DNA from: Mycobacteriaceae bacterium
Lineage (GTDB): Bacteria; Actinomycetota; Actinomycetes; Mycobacteriales; Mycobacteriaceae
Length of the DNA: 36,787 nucleotides
Direction of reading: 5' to 3'
Assembly (NCBI GenBank): GCA_017882745.1
Contig: JADGOX010000051.1
Coordinates: forward strand, 1 to 36,787
Shown: positions 10,156 to 20,099 of the stretch, piece by piece
How positions within the stretch are numbered: position 1 is the first letter of the stretch
Layout of the letters: every line of letters starts with the position of its first letter
Notes under the pieces: generated by a model
Databases searched by the model: none
Told to the model about the DNA's origin: nothing
The model's input: the letters and a program-made list of their open reading frames with translations, nothing else
Program-made: the position numbers and the translations under genes

Positions 10156-10413
10156 CTACCGGGCCAGTAGGGCGTCGAGCGCGCTCGGTGTCGCGCCGTC
10201 CACCTCGATGATCTTGGTGCGGCTGCTTGCGCCGCTGACGAGTGACGCGTGCCGCCTACGCAGGCCGAACGCTTCTGCCACAGCGCGCAGGGCAGCTTCA
10301 GTGGCCTGTCCGTCGACAGCCCGGGCCGTCACCCGAACGACGAGAGCCCCGTCGTAGGAGCCGCCGACGGTGGCACGGCTGGCCCCTGGGCGAACCCGGA
10401 TTGTGACTCTCAT
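10156..10413 (-). CDS. DUF167 (YggU-like) family protein
   Basis: An 85-aa protein of the DUF167/YggU family of small conserved proteins with unknown function. Characteristic parts are MRVTIRVRPGASRATVGGSY and LVVRVTARAVDGQATEAAL. It converges on the L,D-transpeptidase gene with a 6-bp gap. The 274 bp between its start and the end of thiC hold only short, unconvincing ORFs, for example a 67-codon minus-strand frame. Confidence 0.85.
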   Translation of the reverse strand: MRVTIRVRPGASRATVGGSYDGALVVRVTARAVDGQATEAALRAVAEAFGLRRRHASLVSGASSRTKIIEVDGATPSALDALLAR

Positions 10414-10687
10414 GATGGGTAGATCCAGGTCATGGTGAGACCGACCTCACCCGGATATCCACTGCGACCGGGTCGACCTCGCTCAGGGTGAGCCCGTCGG
10501 AGGTTAGCGCCCCGGCCGCGGCGGTCCGCGGCGCGAGGCGGGGCAGGCCGGGGCCCCCGGCCTGCGGGAGGCGCTCGGGACGATGGTCGGGCACACCCCC
10601 ATGATGCCGCAGCAGCAGCGGACCGTGCCGCATGGTCAGCGACTTGGCGCCGCAGCCGCCCCGTCGTCCCGCGCGCCTGCGTGCAGC

Positions 10688-12548
<1,861 letters not shown>

Positions 12549-12554
12549 CGGCCG

Positions 12555-12583
12555 ACCCTACGCAGCGGACTGCGTGACCGCAA
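12555..12583 (-). promoter_or_regulatory. Probable thiC promoter
   Basis: On the minus strand TTGCGG (12583-12578) and TAGGGT (12560-12555) are spaced by 17 nt. A start site about 7 nt downstream (around 12548) coincides with the 5' edge of the TPP riboswitch. The remaining sequence up to the sigma-factor gene at 12850 shows nothing else I can support. Confidence 0.5.
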
Positions 12584-12849
12584 CGAGGTGGACAGGACGC
12601 TCTGCACCCGAAGCACCTCGCCTCGGACGATGACGGCGCGGGTGCGGCTACCGTCATTTGGTGTGAACGAGGCCGCAGCGGAACCCGACGGCCGACCGTG
12701 TCGGCGAATGCGGTGTAACACCTCGAACGCGTGGGGCGCTGACCGTACGGGACGTTAGGTGGGCTGACGAGGTCGGCGCCGAGACATGCGAGGAGAGGTG
12801 TGCCGTCAGACTCGTCAGTGCACCGCATGCCGCGCCGCCGGAGTTGGCG

Positions 12850-13527
12850 TTGACTGACCGCGGCGCCGGGACCGCCCCTCTGCTCGCAGTCGAGAAAGCC
12901 CTGAGCGAGGGTTGGGTTGCAGCGGCGCAGGCCGGGGACCACAGCGCATTCGCGGCGCTGTACCGGGAGACCCAACCGAAGTTGTTGCGCTACGCCGCAG
13001 TCTTGGTCGGTCAGGACGCTGAGGACGTGACCGCGGAGGCATGGCTGCAGATCGCGCGGGACCTGCACCGCTTCTCGGGTGATCTCGACTCGTTCCGAGG
13101 CTGGTCGGCCACGATCGTGCGCCACCGTGCCATGGACCACCTGCGGGCCGGGGCGCGGCGGCCAGTGACCCCAGTGGAGATGAGCCTGCTCCTCGATACG
13201 CCCGCAGACACCGACACGGAGTCGGCCGCGGTCGAGCGCTCGTCGACCTCAGCTGCTCTTGCGCTCATCGCGACCTTGCCGCGAGAGCAGGCCGAGGCCG
13301 TACTGCTGCGCGCGGTTGTCGGACTTGATGCCGCGAGTGCGGGGAAAGTTCTCGGCAAGCGGGCCGGGGCGGTCCGCGTCGCCGCGCACCGCGGGCTCAA
13401 GACGCTGGCTGGGCGCTTGGACGAACAGCAGCCGCTGTCTCGGGGCAATGACATGGACCGGCGGCGAGATGTAACAACATCTTCGGCCCTGGCGCTGGAA
13501 GGGTTGAGATGCGACGTAGACGAGTAG
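12850..13527 (+). CDS. ECF-type RNA polymerase sigma factor
   Basis: A 225-aa sigma-70 family ECF factor. Region 2 is seen in HSAFAALYRETQPKLLRYAA, the acidic DAEDVTAEAWLQI and FRGWSATIVRHRAMDHLR. Region 4 is seen in ALALIATLPREQAEAVLLRA and the helix-turn-helix LDAASAGKVLGKRAGAVRVA. TTG 12850 has GGAG at the right distance; TTG 12844 is an alternative. The last 19 bp overlap the next gene, whose product looks like the membrane partner usual for this sigma type. Target promoters are unknown. The cobalamin cluster begins just downstream, but nothing shows that it is a target. Confidence 0.88.
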   Translation: MTDRGAGTAPLLAVEKALSEGWVAAAQAGDHSAFAALYRETQPKLLRYAAVLVGQDAEDVTAEAWLQIARDLHRFSGDLDSFRGWSATIVRHRAMDHLRAGARRPVTPVEMSLLLDTPADTDTESAAVERSSTSAALALIATLPREQAEAVLLRAVVGLDAASAGKVLGKRAGAVRVAAHRGLKTLAGRLDEQQPLSRGNDMDRRRDVTTSSALALEGLRCDVDE

Positions 13528-14399
13528 GCCGATCCCGAACCCTCGAGGAGATCCTCGAGGGTTCCCCGGCAAGCTCTGGCACCCTCGCTGACCTTCTCTC
13601 CGCGGCCCGGGCACCGGGATCCCCGCGGGAAAGCGCTGGACTGGATGCTGCCCTTGCGGCGTTCGCGACCGCCACGGCGGCCAGCATCGTCGACCACGAA
13701 CCCGGGAGACCCTCCATGATCAAGACCCTCGCCTCGAAACTGATGGCCGCCAAGGTAATGGCCGCCGTGGCAGGAGTGACGGCAATCGGCGGAGCCGGAC
13801 TCGCGGCCGCTTCCAGCGGTCATCTGCCCAGCCCGCTGCCGCACTCAAGCCAGACGGCCCCGGCCTCGACAACGCATGAGCAAGAGGCGACTGAGGGCTC
13901 TGGCACCACACAGACGCCGGAGGCCATTTCGTCGGCGTCAGGAGAGCCGGAGGCCACTCCGTCGCCGTCAATGGTGGGGCTGTGCCACGCCTGGTTGGCG
14001 CGCCCAAGTGACGCCGGCAAGGCAGCCGACAGCCCTGCGTTCGGTGTCCTTGTCACTGCCGCGGGCGGCTCGACTTCCGTGAACACCTATTGCGCCACCT
14101 TGCTGACTACGAGCACATCGCCGGCCGTGGCCACATCAACCGAGTCGCGGGAAGATTCTGACCGCAAGCCGGCCGAAGCGCCGGGCGACTCCACGCACCG
14201 GACTGGCGAACGGGGTGATTCGACGCACCCGACCGGTGAGCCGGGCGACTCGACGCACCCGACTGGCGTGCCGACCGCGGCCCCCAATGACCCGATGCAT
14301 TCGGACGGCGAGCGGGGCGCGGCCCCCGGCGACCCGAGCCACTCGACCAGTGACCGGGGCGTGGCCCCCGGTGACGTGAGCCACCCGACCGGGCGCTGA
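13509..14399 (+). CDS. One-TM sigma-factor partner protein with repeat tail
   Basis: A 296-aa protein, probably the regulatory partner of the overlapping ECF sigma factor. The N-terminal cytoplasmic part (LADLLSAARAPGSPRESAGL, then DAALAAFATAT) resembles the short anti-sigma-like segment of proteins found beside such sigma genes in actinobacteria. One membrane helix follows (MAAKVMAAVAGVTAIGGAGL). A conserved outer domain with two cysteines (VGLCHAWLA ... SPAFGVLVTAAGG ... NTYC) comes next. The tail (about 225-296) is unusual: three 10-residue units like GDSTHPTGEP, then three units of about 14 residues like AAPGDPSHSTSDRG. Secretion topology and anti-sigma role are inferred from context. Confidence 0.72.
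   Translation: MRRRRVGRSRTLEEILEGSPASSGTLADLLSAARAPGSPRESAGLDAALAAFATATAASIVDHEPGRPSMIKTLASKLMAAKVMAAVAGVTAIGGAGLAAASSGHLPSPLPHSSQTAPASTTHEQEATEGSGTTQTPEAISSASGEPEATPSPSMVGLCHAWLARPSDAGKAADSPAFGVLVTAAGGSTSVNTYCATLLTTSTSPAVATSTESREDSDRKPAEAPGDSTHRTGERGDSTHPTGEPGDSTHPTGVPTAAPNDPMHSDGERGAAPGDPSHSTSDRGVAPGDVSHPTGR
14183..14396 (+). repeat. Two-type tandem repeat coding a Pro/Gly/Ser/His tail
   Basis: Three 30-bp units (each beginning gggcgac or gggtgat) code for GDST-H-x-TG-xx. Three longer units of about 42 bp, sharing the word gcggcccccggcgac or close variants, code for xAPxDxxHS/PxxxRG. Every unit has one histidine in an equivalent place. The units differ at synonymous and non-synonymous sites, so they are not recent exact copies. 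Confidence 0.75.
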
Positions 14400-14414
14400 T
14401 CCGGAAGGGCACCC

Positions 14415-14461
14415 GCCGGTGTGTGGGGGGTCCGTTCCCCCCGGGCCGCCCACACACCGGC
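14415..14461 (+). terminator. Hairpin after the sigma operon
   Basis: A perfect 13-bp inverted repeat (gccggtgtgtggg / cccacacaccggc) with an inner G-run/C-run follows the stop of the sigma partner gene and precedes cobQ. It has no T tract, so it may be an intrinsic terminator of the U-less kind or an mRNA-stabilising end. Confidence 0.6.
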
Positions 14462-14520
14462 AACCACATCAAGGAACGCACCTTGCGAGGAGCGCCGCCC
14501 TGCTGCACGGGGCCTCCGCC

Positions 14521-14526
14521 TACGGT
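14521..14526 (+). promoter_or_regulatory. -10 box TACGGT of cobQ, probable leaderless transcript
   Basis: TACGGT lies 7 nt before GTG 14534. No B12-riboswitch words are seen upstream of cobQ, so the cobQ-cobL-cobM group may escape direct control by the riboswitch that precedes cobN. Confidence 0.45.
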
Positions 14527-14533
14527 AAGGCAT

Positions 14534-16060
14534 GTGAAACGACGCGTTGGCCTGTCCGCCGCTGTCGATGTTGCCGGTCTGCTCGTCGCGGGGACGACGT
14601 CGGACGCCGGCAAGAGCCTGGTCACTGCTGGCATCTGCCGATGGTTGGCTCGACGGGGTGTGCGCGTGGCTCCGTTCAAGGCGCAGAACATGTCGAACAA
14701 CTCGATGGTCTGCCCAGATGGCGCGGAGATCGGGCGAGCGCAGTGGGTGCAGGCCAAGGCGTGCCGGGTTGTGCCCGAGGCAGCGATGAACCCTGTGCTG
14801 CTCAAGCCGGGGTCCGACCACCGCTCGCATGTAGTCCTGATGGGCCAGCCGTGGGGGGAGCTGCAGGCCGGCGAGTTCGCCACCGGACGAAAGGTACTGG
14901 CCGAGAAAGCATTCGAAGCTTTCGCTGACCTCTCGTCGCGGTATGACGTGGTCATTGCCGAGGGAGCCGGCTCGCCGGCCGAGATCAACCTTCGCGCCGG
15001 CGACTACGTCAACATGGGGCTGGCTCGTGCCGTCGACCTCCCGGTGATTGTTGTCGGTGACATCGACCGCGGCGGGGTCCTCGCCGCGATGTACGGCACG
15101 CTCGCGCTTCTCGACGATGCCGACCAAGCGCACATCAAGGGTTGGATCATCAATAAGTTTCGCGGTGACCTCGGTCTTCTGCAGCCCGGACTGCGGATGC
15201 TGGAGGAGCGCACAGAGCGCCCGGTACTGGGAGTGTTGCCGTACCTGAACGACGTCTGGTTGGACGGTGAGGACTCGCTCGCCATCGCGGGTTGGTCAAG
15301 CGGTGCGTCGGGCCGGGATGAGGCGCCCGCTGTCGGGGGGACCTTGTCCGTTGCGGTCGTGCGGTTCCCGCGCATCTCGAACGCAACCGATGTTGACGCC
15401 CTCGCGGCAGAGCCTGGGGTGTCGGTGCGGTTGACTGCCGATCCCGCGGAGGTGGCTTCCGCCGACCTGGTGGTGTTGCCGGGTTCGCGCTCGACTCTGT
15501 CGGACCTGCAGTGGATGCGGTCGCGGGGACTGGACGTTGCGGTCGCGAAACGCGCGGCGACCGGGCATCCCGTGGTGGGAATCTGTGGTGGTTACCAGAT
15601 GCTGGCCACCATGATCGACGACTCGCTGGCGGTGGAGTCTCCTTCCCCGTCCAGGGTTCCCGGCCTTGCGTTGTTGCCCACGCAGCTTCGGTTCGACCGG
15701 GAGAAGCAGTTGGGTGCGCCCCGCGGGGAGTGGCGTGGACAACAGGTCACGGCCTACGAGATCCACCATGGGGTGGCGACGCTCTCGACGACCGATGGTG
15801 TTGTGGGAGAACCGTTCCTCGACGGGTGGGCTGTGGGCGCTGTCTACGGCACGATGTGGCACGGGGTGTTCGAGAATGACGGGTTCCGCCGTGCTTTCCT
15901 CGCCGAGTCCGCACGGCTGGCCGGCGTTCCCTGGCGTCCCCACCCGGGAGCACCGGGGTTCGCCGCACGCAGGGAGGTCATGCTGGACCGGCTCGCCGAC
16001 GCGGTCGAGGAACACGTTGACACGTCCGCCTTGGCGGGGATCATCGGTGTTGACGTGTGA
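14534..16060 (+). CDS. cobQ: Cobyric acid synthase CobQ
   Basis: A 508-aa glutamine-dependent amidotransferase that amidates four side chains (b, d, e, g) of adenosylcobyrinic acid a,c-diamide to give adenosylcobyric acid. The N-terminal synthetase domain has P-loop GTTSDAGKS (20-28), followed by PFKAQNMSNNS and the family block AEGAGSPAEINL. The C-terminal class I glutaminase domain has its nucleophile cysteine in GICGGYQML. GTG 14534 gives normal family length and has TACGGT 7 nt upstream; the track ORF from 14423 includes the terminator hairpin. Its TGA lies just before cobL. Confidence 0.96.
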   Translation: MKRRVGLSAAVDVAGLLVAGTTSDAGKSLVTAGICRWLARRGVRVAPFKAQNMSNNSMVCPDGAEIGRAQWVQAKACRVVPEAAMNPVLLKPGSDHRSHVVLMGQPWGELQAGEFATGRKVLAEKAFEAFADLSSRYDVVIAEGAGSPAEINLRAGDYVNMGLARAVDLPVIVVGDIDRGGVLAAMYGTLALLDDADQAHIKGWIINKFRGDLGLLQPGLRMLEERTERPVLGVLPYLNDVWLDGEDSLAIAGWSSGASGRDEAPAVGGTLSVAVVRFPRISNATDVDALAAEPGVSVRLTADPAEVASADLVVLPGSRSTLSDLQWMRSRGLDVAVAKRAATGHPVVGICGGYQMLATMIDDSLAVESPSPSRVPGLALLPTQLRFDREKQLGAPRGEWRGQQVTAYEIHHGVATLSTTDGVVGEPFLDGWAVGAVYGTMWHGVFENDGFRRAFLAESARLAGVPWRPHPGAPGFAARREVMLDRLADAVEEHVDTSALAGIIGVDV

Positions 16061-16085
16061 CGGTGCTACCCACCGGCACCCCGCA

Positions 16086-16091
16086 TAGGCT
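16086..16091 (+). promoter_or_regulatory. -10 box TAGGCT of cobL
   Basis: TAGGCT lies 7 nt before ATG 16099 and argues for that start over the overlapping GTG 16057. It may give cobL-cobM a promoter separate from cobQ. Confidence 0.42.
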
Positions 16092-16098
16092 GCCCAGG

Positions 16099-17379
16099 AT
16101 GTCCAACCGCACACAAGCCGAGGAGACCGTGACCACGCAGCGGCACCCAGCGTCCGAGGTGACTGTCGTCGGCATCGGTGCCGACGGTTGGAACGGCCTC
16201 GGCCTGCCCGCGCAGAATGCCCTCCACCGGGCGGACACGGTGATCGGCTCCCGTCGTCAACTTGAACTGGTGCCGCCGCAGGTGGGTGCGCGCCGGGTCG
16301 GGTGGCCGTCCCCGCTGCTACCTGCGCTCCCCGGACTGTTGGAGGAGCACGCGGGCGGGCCTCTGGTCGTGCTCGCCAGCGGGGACCCCATGTTCTTCGG
16401 CATAGGGCAGGCCATCACCGGGCTGCTCGGCACGGGCGCTGTCACGGTCCTGCCGCAAGCCTCCAGCGTGTCCCTGGCCTGTGCCCGGCTGGGCTGGTCG
16501 GTCGAGGACGTGCCTGTTGTCAGCCTGGTGGGTCGTCCGCTCGCCGCACTTCGTCTCGATGTCCACGACGGACGTCGGCTGCTTGTGCTTTCCGGCGACG
16601 CCTCGACGCCTGCGGAGGTCGCAGCAGGACTGCGGCAGTGGGGGTTCGGCCCGAGTCGCATGACCGTGCTCGAGCAGCTGGGATCGCCCGCGGAACGGAG
16701 TCTGGCGGGCACAGCCGAGACGTGGGACGAGCCACCGGGTGACGCGCTGAACGTGCTTGCTCTGGAGTGCGTCACCGATGGGATCGGCCCCAGGCTGAGC
16801 CTGACTGCGGGTCTGGACGACGAGGCGTACGAGCACGACGGGCAGCTGACGAAGCGGGAGGTCCGTGCCGTCACGCTGGCGGTCCTGGCGCCAATCCCCG
16901 GGGAGCTGCTGTGGGACGTCGGCGGCGGCGCCGGCAGCATCGGCATCGAGTGGATGCGTGCGCACCGCAGCTGCCGCGCGCTCTGTATCGAGTCGGATCC
17001 TGCTCGAGGGCAACGTATCGCCACCAACGCCGCCGCATTGGGCGTGCCGACCCTGCAGGTGGTCACGGGTCGTGCTCCCGCCGCGCTGGCGGGTCTGCCC
17101 ACCCCGGATGCCGTGTTCGTCGGTGGTGGGCTGACCGTCGAGGGGACGCTCGAGGCCTGCTGGGCGGCGCTCCGCCCGGGTGGTCGGCTGGTGGCGAACA
17201 CGGTCACGGTCGAGTCTGAAGCCGTTCTGGCGCAGTGGCACTCGTCGTTCGGCGGTGAGCTGCGACGTATTTCGGTCTCGCGGGGCCGTCCCGTCGGGCG
17301 CTTCACCGGCTGGGACCCGGGCATGCCCGTCACACAGTGGAGCGTGGTCAAACCGCGAGGGAACCAGGAGCGAACATGA
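16099..17379 (+). CDS. cobL: Precorrin-6Y C5,15-methyltransferase (decarboxylating) CobL
   Basis: A 426-aa fusion of the two CobL activities. The N-terminal CbiE-type methyltransferase starts at VTVVGIGADGWNGLG, with the substrate and SAM loop in VLASGDPMFFGIG. The C-terminal CbiT-type domain has a Rossmann SAM site LLWDVGGGAGSIGIEWMRAH and catalyses methylation with decarboxylation, giving precorrin-8X. ATG 16099 is preferred; GTG 16057 (overlapping cobQ) and GTG 16129 are alternatives. It overlaps cobM by ATGA. Order cobL-cobM-cobK recalls Rv2072c-Rv2070c. Confidence 0.94.
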   Translation: MSNRTQAEETVTTQRHPASEVTVVGIGADGWNGLGLPAQNALHRADTVIGSRRQLELVPPQVGARRVGWPSPLLPALPGLLEEHAGGPLVVLASGDPMFFGIGQAITGLLGTGAVTVLPQASSVSLACARLGWSVEDVPVVSLVGRPLAALRLDVHDGRRLLVLSGDASTPAEVAAGLRQWGFGPSRMTVLEQLGSPAERSLAGTAETWDEPPGDALNVLALECVTDGIGPRLSLTAGLDDEAYEHDGQLTKREVRAVTLAVLAPIPGELLWDVGGGAGSIGIEWMRAHRSCRALCIESDPARGQRIATNAAALGVPTLQVVTGRAPAALAGLPTPDAVFVGGGLTVEGTLEACWAALRPGGRLVANTVTVESEAVLAQWHSSFGGELRRISVSRGRPVGRFTGWDPGMPVTQWSVVKPRGNQERT

Positions 17380-18140
17380 CCGTCTACTTCATCGGTGCCG
17401 GCCCGGGGGCGGCTGACCTCGTCACTGTCCGCGCACAACGGCTGATCGAGCGCTGCCCGGTCTGTCTGTACGCCGGCAGCTTGGTGCCCGCCGAGCTGCT
17501 GGCCTCGTGCCCTCCCGGCGCCCGCTTGGTCAACACCGCCGACCTCGACCTGGACCAGATCCTTGCTGAGCTCGTCGATGCTGATCGGGCAGGATTGGAT
17601 GTCGCGCGGCTGCACTCCGGGGACCTGGCGATCTTCAGCGCCGTCGCGGAGCAGGTTCGGCGGCTCGACCAGGCTGGCGTCGACTACGCGATGGTGCCCG
17701 GTGTCCCGGCCTTCGCCGCCGCCGCGGCGGCGCTCAAGCGCGAGCTCACGGTCCCCACCGTGGGACAGACCGTGATCCTCACCAGGGTGTCTCACCAGGC
17801 CACGCCGATGCCGGCGGGGGAGGACTTGGCCACGCTCGGGCAGTCCGGCGCCCTGCTCGTGCTGCACCTGGCCATGCGGCACGTCGATCGGGTGGTCGCC
17901 GAACTCCTCCCGCACTACGGGCCGGACTGCCCCGTCGCGGTAGTGGCGATGGCCAGTCGCCCCGACGAGGTGGTTCTCCGCGGGACGCTGGCCGACATCG
18001 CGGAGCAGGTCAAGAAGGCCGGTGTGGTGCGAACGGCGGTGATCATGGTCGGCCGAACGCTGGCGGCAGAGCAGTTCGGCGACAGCTACCTGTACTCATC
18101 GGGCCGTGACCGCGAGGACACCGGCGTGCCCGGGCGCTGA
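17376..18140 (+). CDS. cobM: Precorrin-4 C11-methyltransferase CobM
   Basis: A 254-aa SAM-dependent tetrapyrrole methylase that methylates C11 of precorrin-4. Typical features are the N-terminal TVYFIGAGPGAADLVTVRAQ, the CLYAGSLVP block, LHSGDLAIFSAVAEQV and VPGVPAFAAAAAAL. Length is normal. ATG 17376 overlaps the cobL stop (ATGA) and has an RBS (caggagcg). The 3' end is 16 bp from the convergent cbiD gene. Confidence 0.95.
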   Translation: MTVYFIGAGPGAADLVTVRAQRLIERCPVCLYAGSLVPAELLASCPPGARLVNTADLDLDQILAELVDADRAGLDVARLHSGDLAIFSAVAEQVRRLDQAGVDYAMVPGVPAFAAAAAALKRELTVPTVGQTVILTRVSHQATPMPAGEDLATLGQSGALLVLHLAMRHVDRVVAELLPHYGPDCPVAVVAMASRPDEVVLRGTLADIAEQVKKAGVVRTAVIMVGRTLAAEQFGDSYLYSSGRDREDTGVPGR

Positions 18141-18156
18141 GCGGGTGAACAGCTGC

Positions 18157-19284
18157 TCATGGTCCCAAGTGTGCGGCCCGACCGACCACCTGGCCACCGC
18201 GGTCGATGCAGATCGTGTCCACCACCACCGGTGCTCCGTTGAGCACCCGCAGCGCGACCGCGCGTGCCCTGGCCGCCACAATGTCGCCCAGGGGGACTCC
18301 GGCGGCCTGGCAGAGCTGCAGGGTCCGCAGACCGGTGTTGGCCTCACTCACCTGCGCGGCCAACTGCTTGTCAGCCCCGGCCTCGAGTGCCAGCTCGGCC
18401 AGGAAAGCGGTGTCCACTTGAGACCGTCCCGAGTGCAGGTCCAGATGGCCGGCGGCGAGCTTGGACATCTTGGCGAAGCCGCCGACGATGGTGAGCCGCG
18501 GCAGCGGATGGCGACGGAGGTACTTGAGCACGGCGCCGGCGAAGTCGCCCATGTCGAGCATCGCCTGCTCGGTGAGGGCGTGCTCGCGGATGGCCACCTG
18601 CTCCGAGGTCGACCCGGTGCACCCCGCGACATGGGTGAGCCCGACAGCTGCTGCGACGTCGATGCCCCGGTGGATGCTGTCGATCCACGCGGAGCAGGAG
18701 TACGGGACGACAATGCCCGTCGTCCCGAGAATCGAGAGACCGTCGAGGATCCCGAGCCTGGGGTTCCACGTGTGCCGGGCGATCTCCTCGCCCTTGTCGA
18801 CCGAGATCTCGATCGCGACGTCACCGCTGGCACCGTGAGCGGTGGCCAGAGCCTCGACGACGCCACGCATCATCGACCGGGGTACCGGGTTGATCGCGGG
18901 CTCGCCGACGTCGAGCGGCAGTCCGGGGAGGGTCACCGTCCCGACGCCGGGGCCCGCGTGGAAAGTCACCCCTGTTCCAGGGCTGCCCAGTCGCACGGTG
19001 GACCGGATCACGGCCAGGTGTGTGACGTCCGGGTCGTCACCGGCGTCTTTGACGATGGCAGCCATGGCCCAGTCCCCGCCCAGTTCCTCGCCGGCCAGGG
19101 CGAACGCCGGCTGTTGGCCTTTGGGCAGGGTGATGGTCACCGGGTCCGGGAACTCGCCGGTGAGCAGAGCGGAGTAGGCCGCACTGGTTGCCGCAGTGGC
19201 GCAGGCACCGGTCGTCCACCCGGGACGCAATCCAGTGCGCTCGAGCTGGGCCTGCCGGCCGCCGGTCGGGGAAGGTGTGGTCAT
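18157..19284 (-). CDS. cbiD: Cobalt-precorrin-5B C1-methyltransferase (CbiD)
   Basis: A 375-aa CbiD-family protein. The hallmark N-terminal RPGWTTGACATAATSAAY is clear, with further family blocks such as GGDWAMAAIVKDAGDDPDVTH, LGILDGLSILGTTGIV and VGGFAKMSKLAAGHLD. CbiD methylates C1 of cobalt-precorrin-5B in the oxygen-independent pathway. Here it sits among aerobic, late-cobalt genes (cobG, cobN), where CobF would normally do this step; CobF is not in the window. ATG 19284 is preferred over TTG 19293. It diverges from cobK across 53 bp and converges with cobM. Confidence 0.94.
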   Translation of the reverse strand: MTTPSPTGGRQAQLERTGLRPGWTTGACATAATSAAYSALLTGEFPDPVTITLPKGQQPAFALAGEELGGDWAMAAIVKDAGDDPDVTHLAVIRSTVRLGSPGTGVTFHAGPGVGTVTLPGLPLDVGEPAINPVPRSMMRGVVEALATAHGASGDVAIEISVDKGEEIARHTWNPRLGILDGLSILGTTGIVVPYSCSAWIDSIHRGIDVAAAVGLTHVAGCTGSTSEQVAIREHALTEQAMLDMGDFAGAVLKYLRRHPLPRLTIVGGFAKMSKLAAGHLDLHSGRSQVDTAFLAELALEAGADKQLAAQVSEANTGLRTLQLCQAAGVPLGDIVAARARAVALRVLNGAPVVVDTICIDRGGQVVGRAAHLGP

Positions 19285-19337
19285 CGACGACAATCATCGG
19301 CCTTCGCTCCGGATCAAGCTCGCACGGGTGGTGTGTC

Positions 19338-20099
19338 ATGACGCGGACACGGGTGTTGACGCTCGGTGGGACCTCCGAGGCCCGACTCTTGGCGGCTGCC
19401 CTGGAGCGGGATTCCACCGTCGCTGTCATCAGCTCGCTGGCCGGACGTGTGGCCGAGCCGCGGTTGCCGCCTGGCCGCACCCGGGTCGGCGGATTCGGTG
19501 GCGTCGACGGCCTGGCGGGCTGGCTGGTCGATGAGCAGATCGACCTGCTGATCGACGCCACCCATCCATTTGCGGCGACAATGAGCATTGCGGCGGACTC
19601 GGCTGCACGCCGGATCGGAGTGCCACTGCTCCGACTGAGCCGCCCCGAATGGCGTGCTGCCCCGGCGGACCGGTGGCACCAGGTCGACTCCCTGAGGGAG
19701 GCCGCGCAGCTGCTGCCCGATCTCGGTTCCCGCGTGTTTCTCACCACAGGCCGGCAAGGCCTGGCCGAGTTCGCGCACCTGGACGAGCTCTGGTTCCTCG
19801 TGCGGACCATCGATCCGCCTGCCCCACCTGTGCCCCGTGCGAAGGAGCTGTTGCTCGGGCGCGGACCCTTTTCGGAGCACTCCGAGCGGGACCTCATGCT
19901 TCGCTACGAGATTGAGGTCGTGGTCACCAAGAACAGCGGCGGCGACGCTACCGCCGCCAAGCTGGCTGCGGCCCGCAGCCTGGGTCTGCCGGTGGTCATG
20001 GTCCGGCGTCCCCGGCCTCCCGGGGGCGTGACCACGGTCGAGAGCGTGGACGCTGCCCTGGAGTGGGTGGCTGGGTATCAGTCAGGGCGGCCCGGATAG
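19338..20099 (+). CDS. cobK: Precorrin-6A reductase CobK
   Basis: A 253-aa NADPH-dependent reductase that reduces precorrin-6A to precorrin-6B (dihydroprecorrin-6). The start TRVLTLGGTSEARLLAAALE, DLLIDATHPFAATMS, and EIEVVVTKNSGGDATAAKL are family signatures. ATG 19338 gives normal length; the track ORF from 19188 extends into the cbiD gene. The last 22 bp overlap the 3' end of cobIJ on the other strand. Confidence 0.95.
   Translation: MTRTRVLTLGGTSEARLLAAALERDSTVAVISSLAGRVAEPRLPPGRTRVGGFGGVDGLAGWLVDEQIDLLIDATHPFAATMSIAADSAARRIGVPLLRLSRPEWRAAPADRWHQVDSLREAAQLLPDLGSRVFLTTGRQGLAEFAHLDELWFLVRTIDPPAPPVPRAKELLLGRGPFSEHSERDLMLRYEIEVVVTKNSGGDATAAKLAAARSLGLPVVMVRRPRPPGGVTTVESVDAALEWVAGYQSGRPG

Noticed and set aside
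14183-14396. Possible CRISPR array
   Set aside because: The repeats are in-frame coding units without unique spacers and there are no cas genes.
14400-14533. Cobalamin riboswitch before cobQ
   Set aside because: None of the B12-box words (gccactgt, agccaggaac) are present; only a terminator-like hairpin and a -10 box are seen.
14087-15133. 348-aa minus-strand ORF across the sigma partner and cobQ
   Set aside because: It spans two real plus-strand genes and the hairpin between them; composition reflects the repeat tail read backward.
16257-17915. 552-aa minus-strand ORF
   Set aside because: Antisense to cobL and cobM, low-complexity Ser/Arg/Pro composition, no recognisable domain.
18106-19341. 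411-aa plus-strand ORF
   Set aside because: Antisense shadow of cbiD, whose RPGWTTGACATAA signature is unmistakable on the minus strand.
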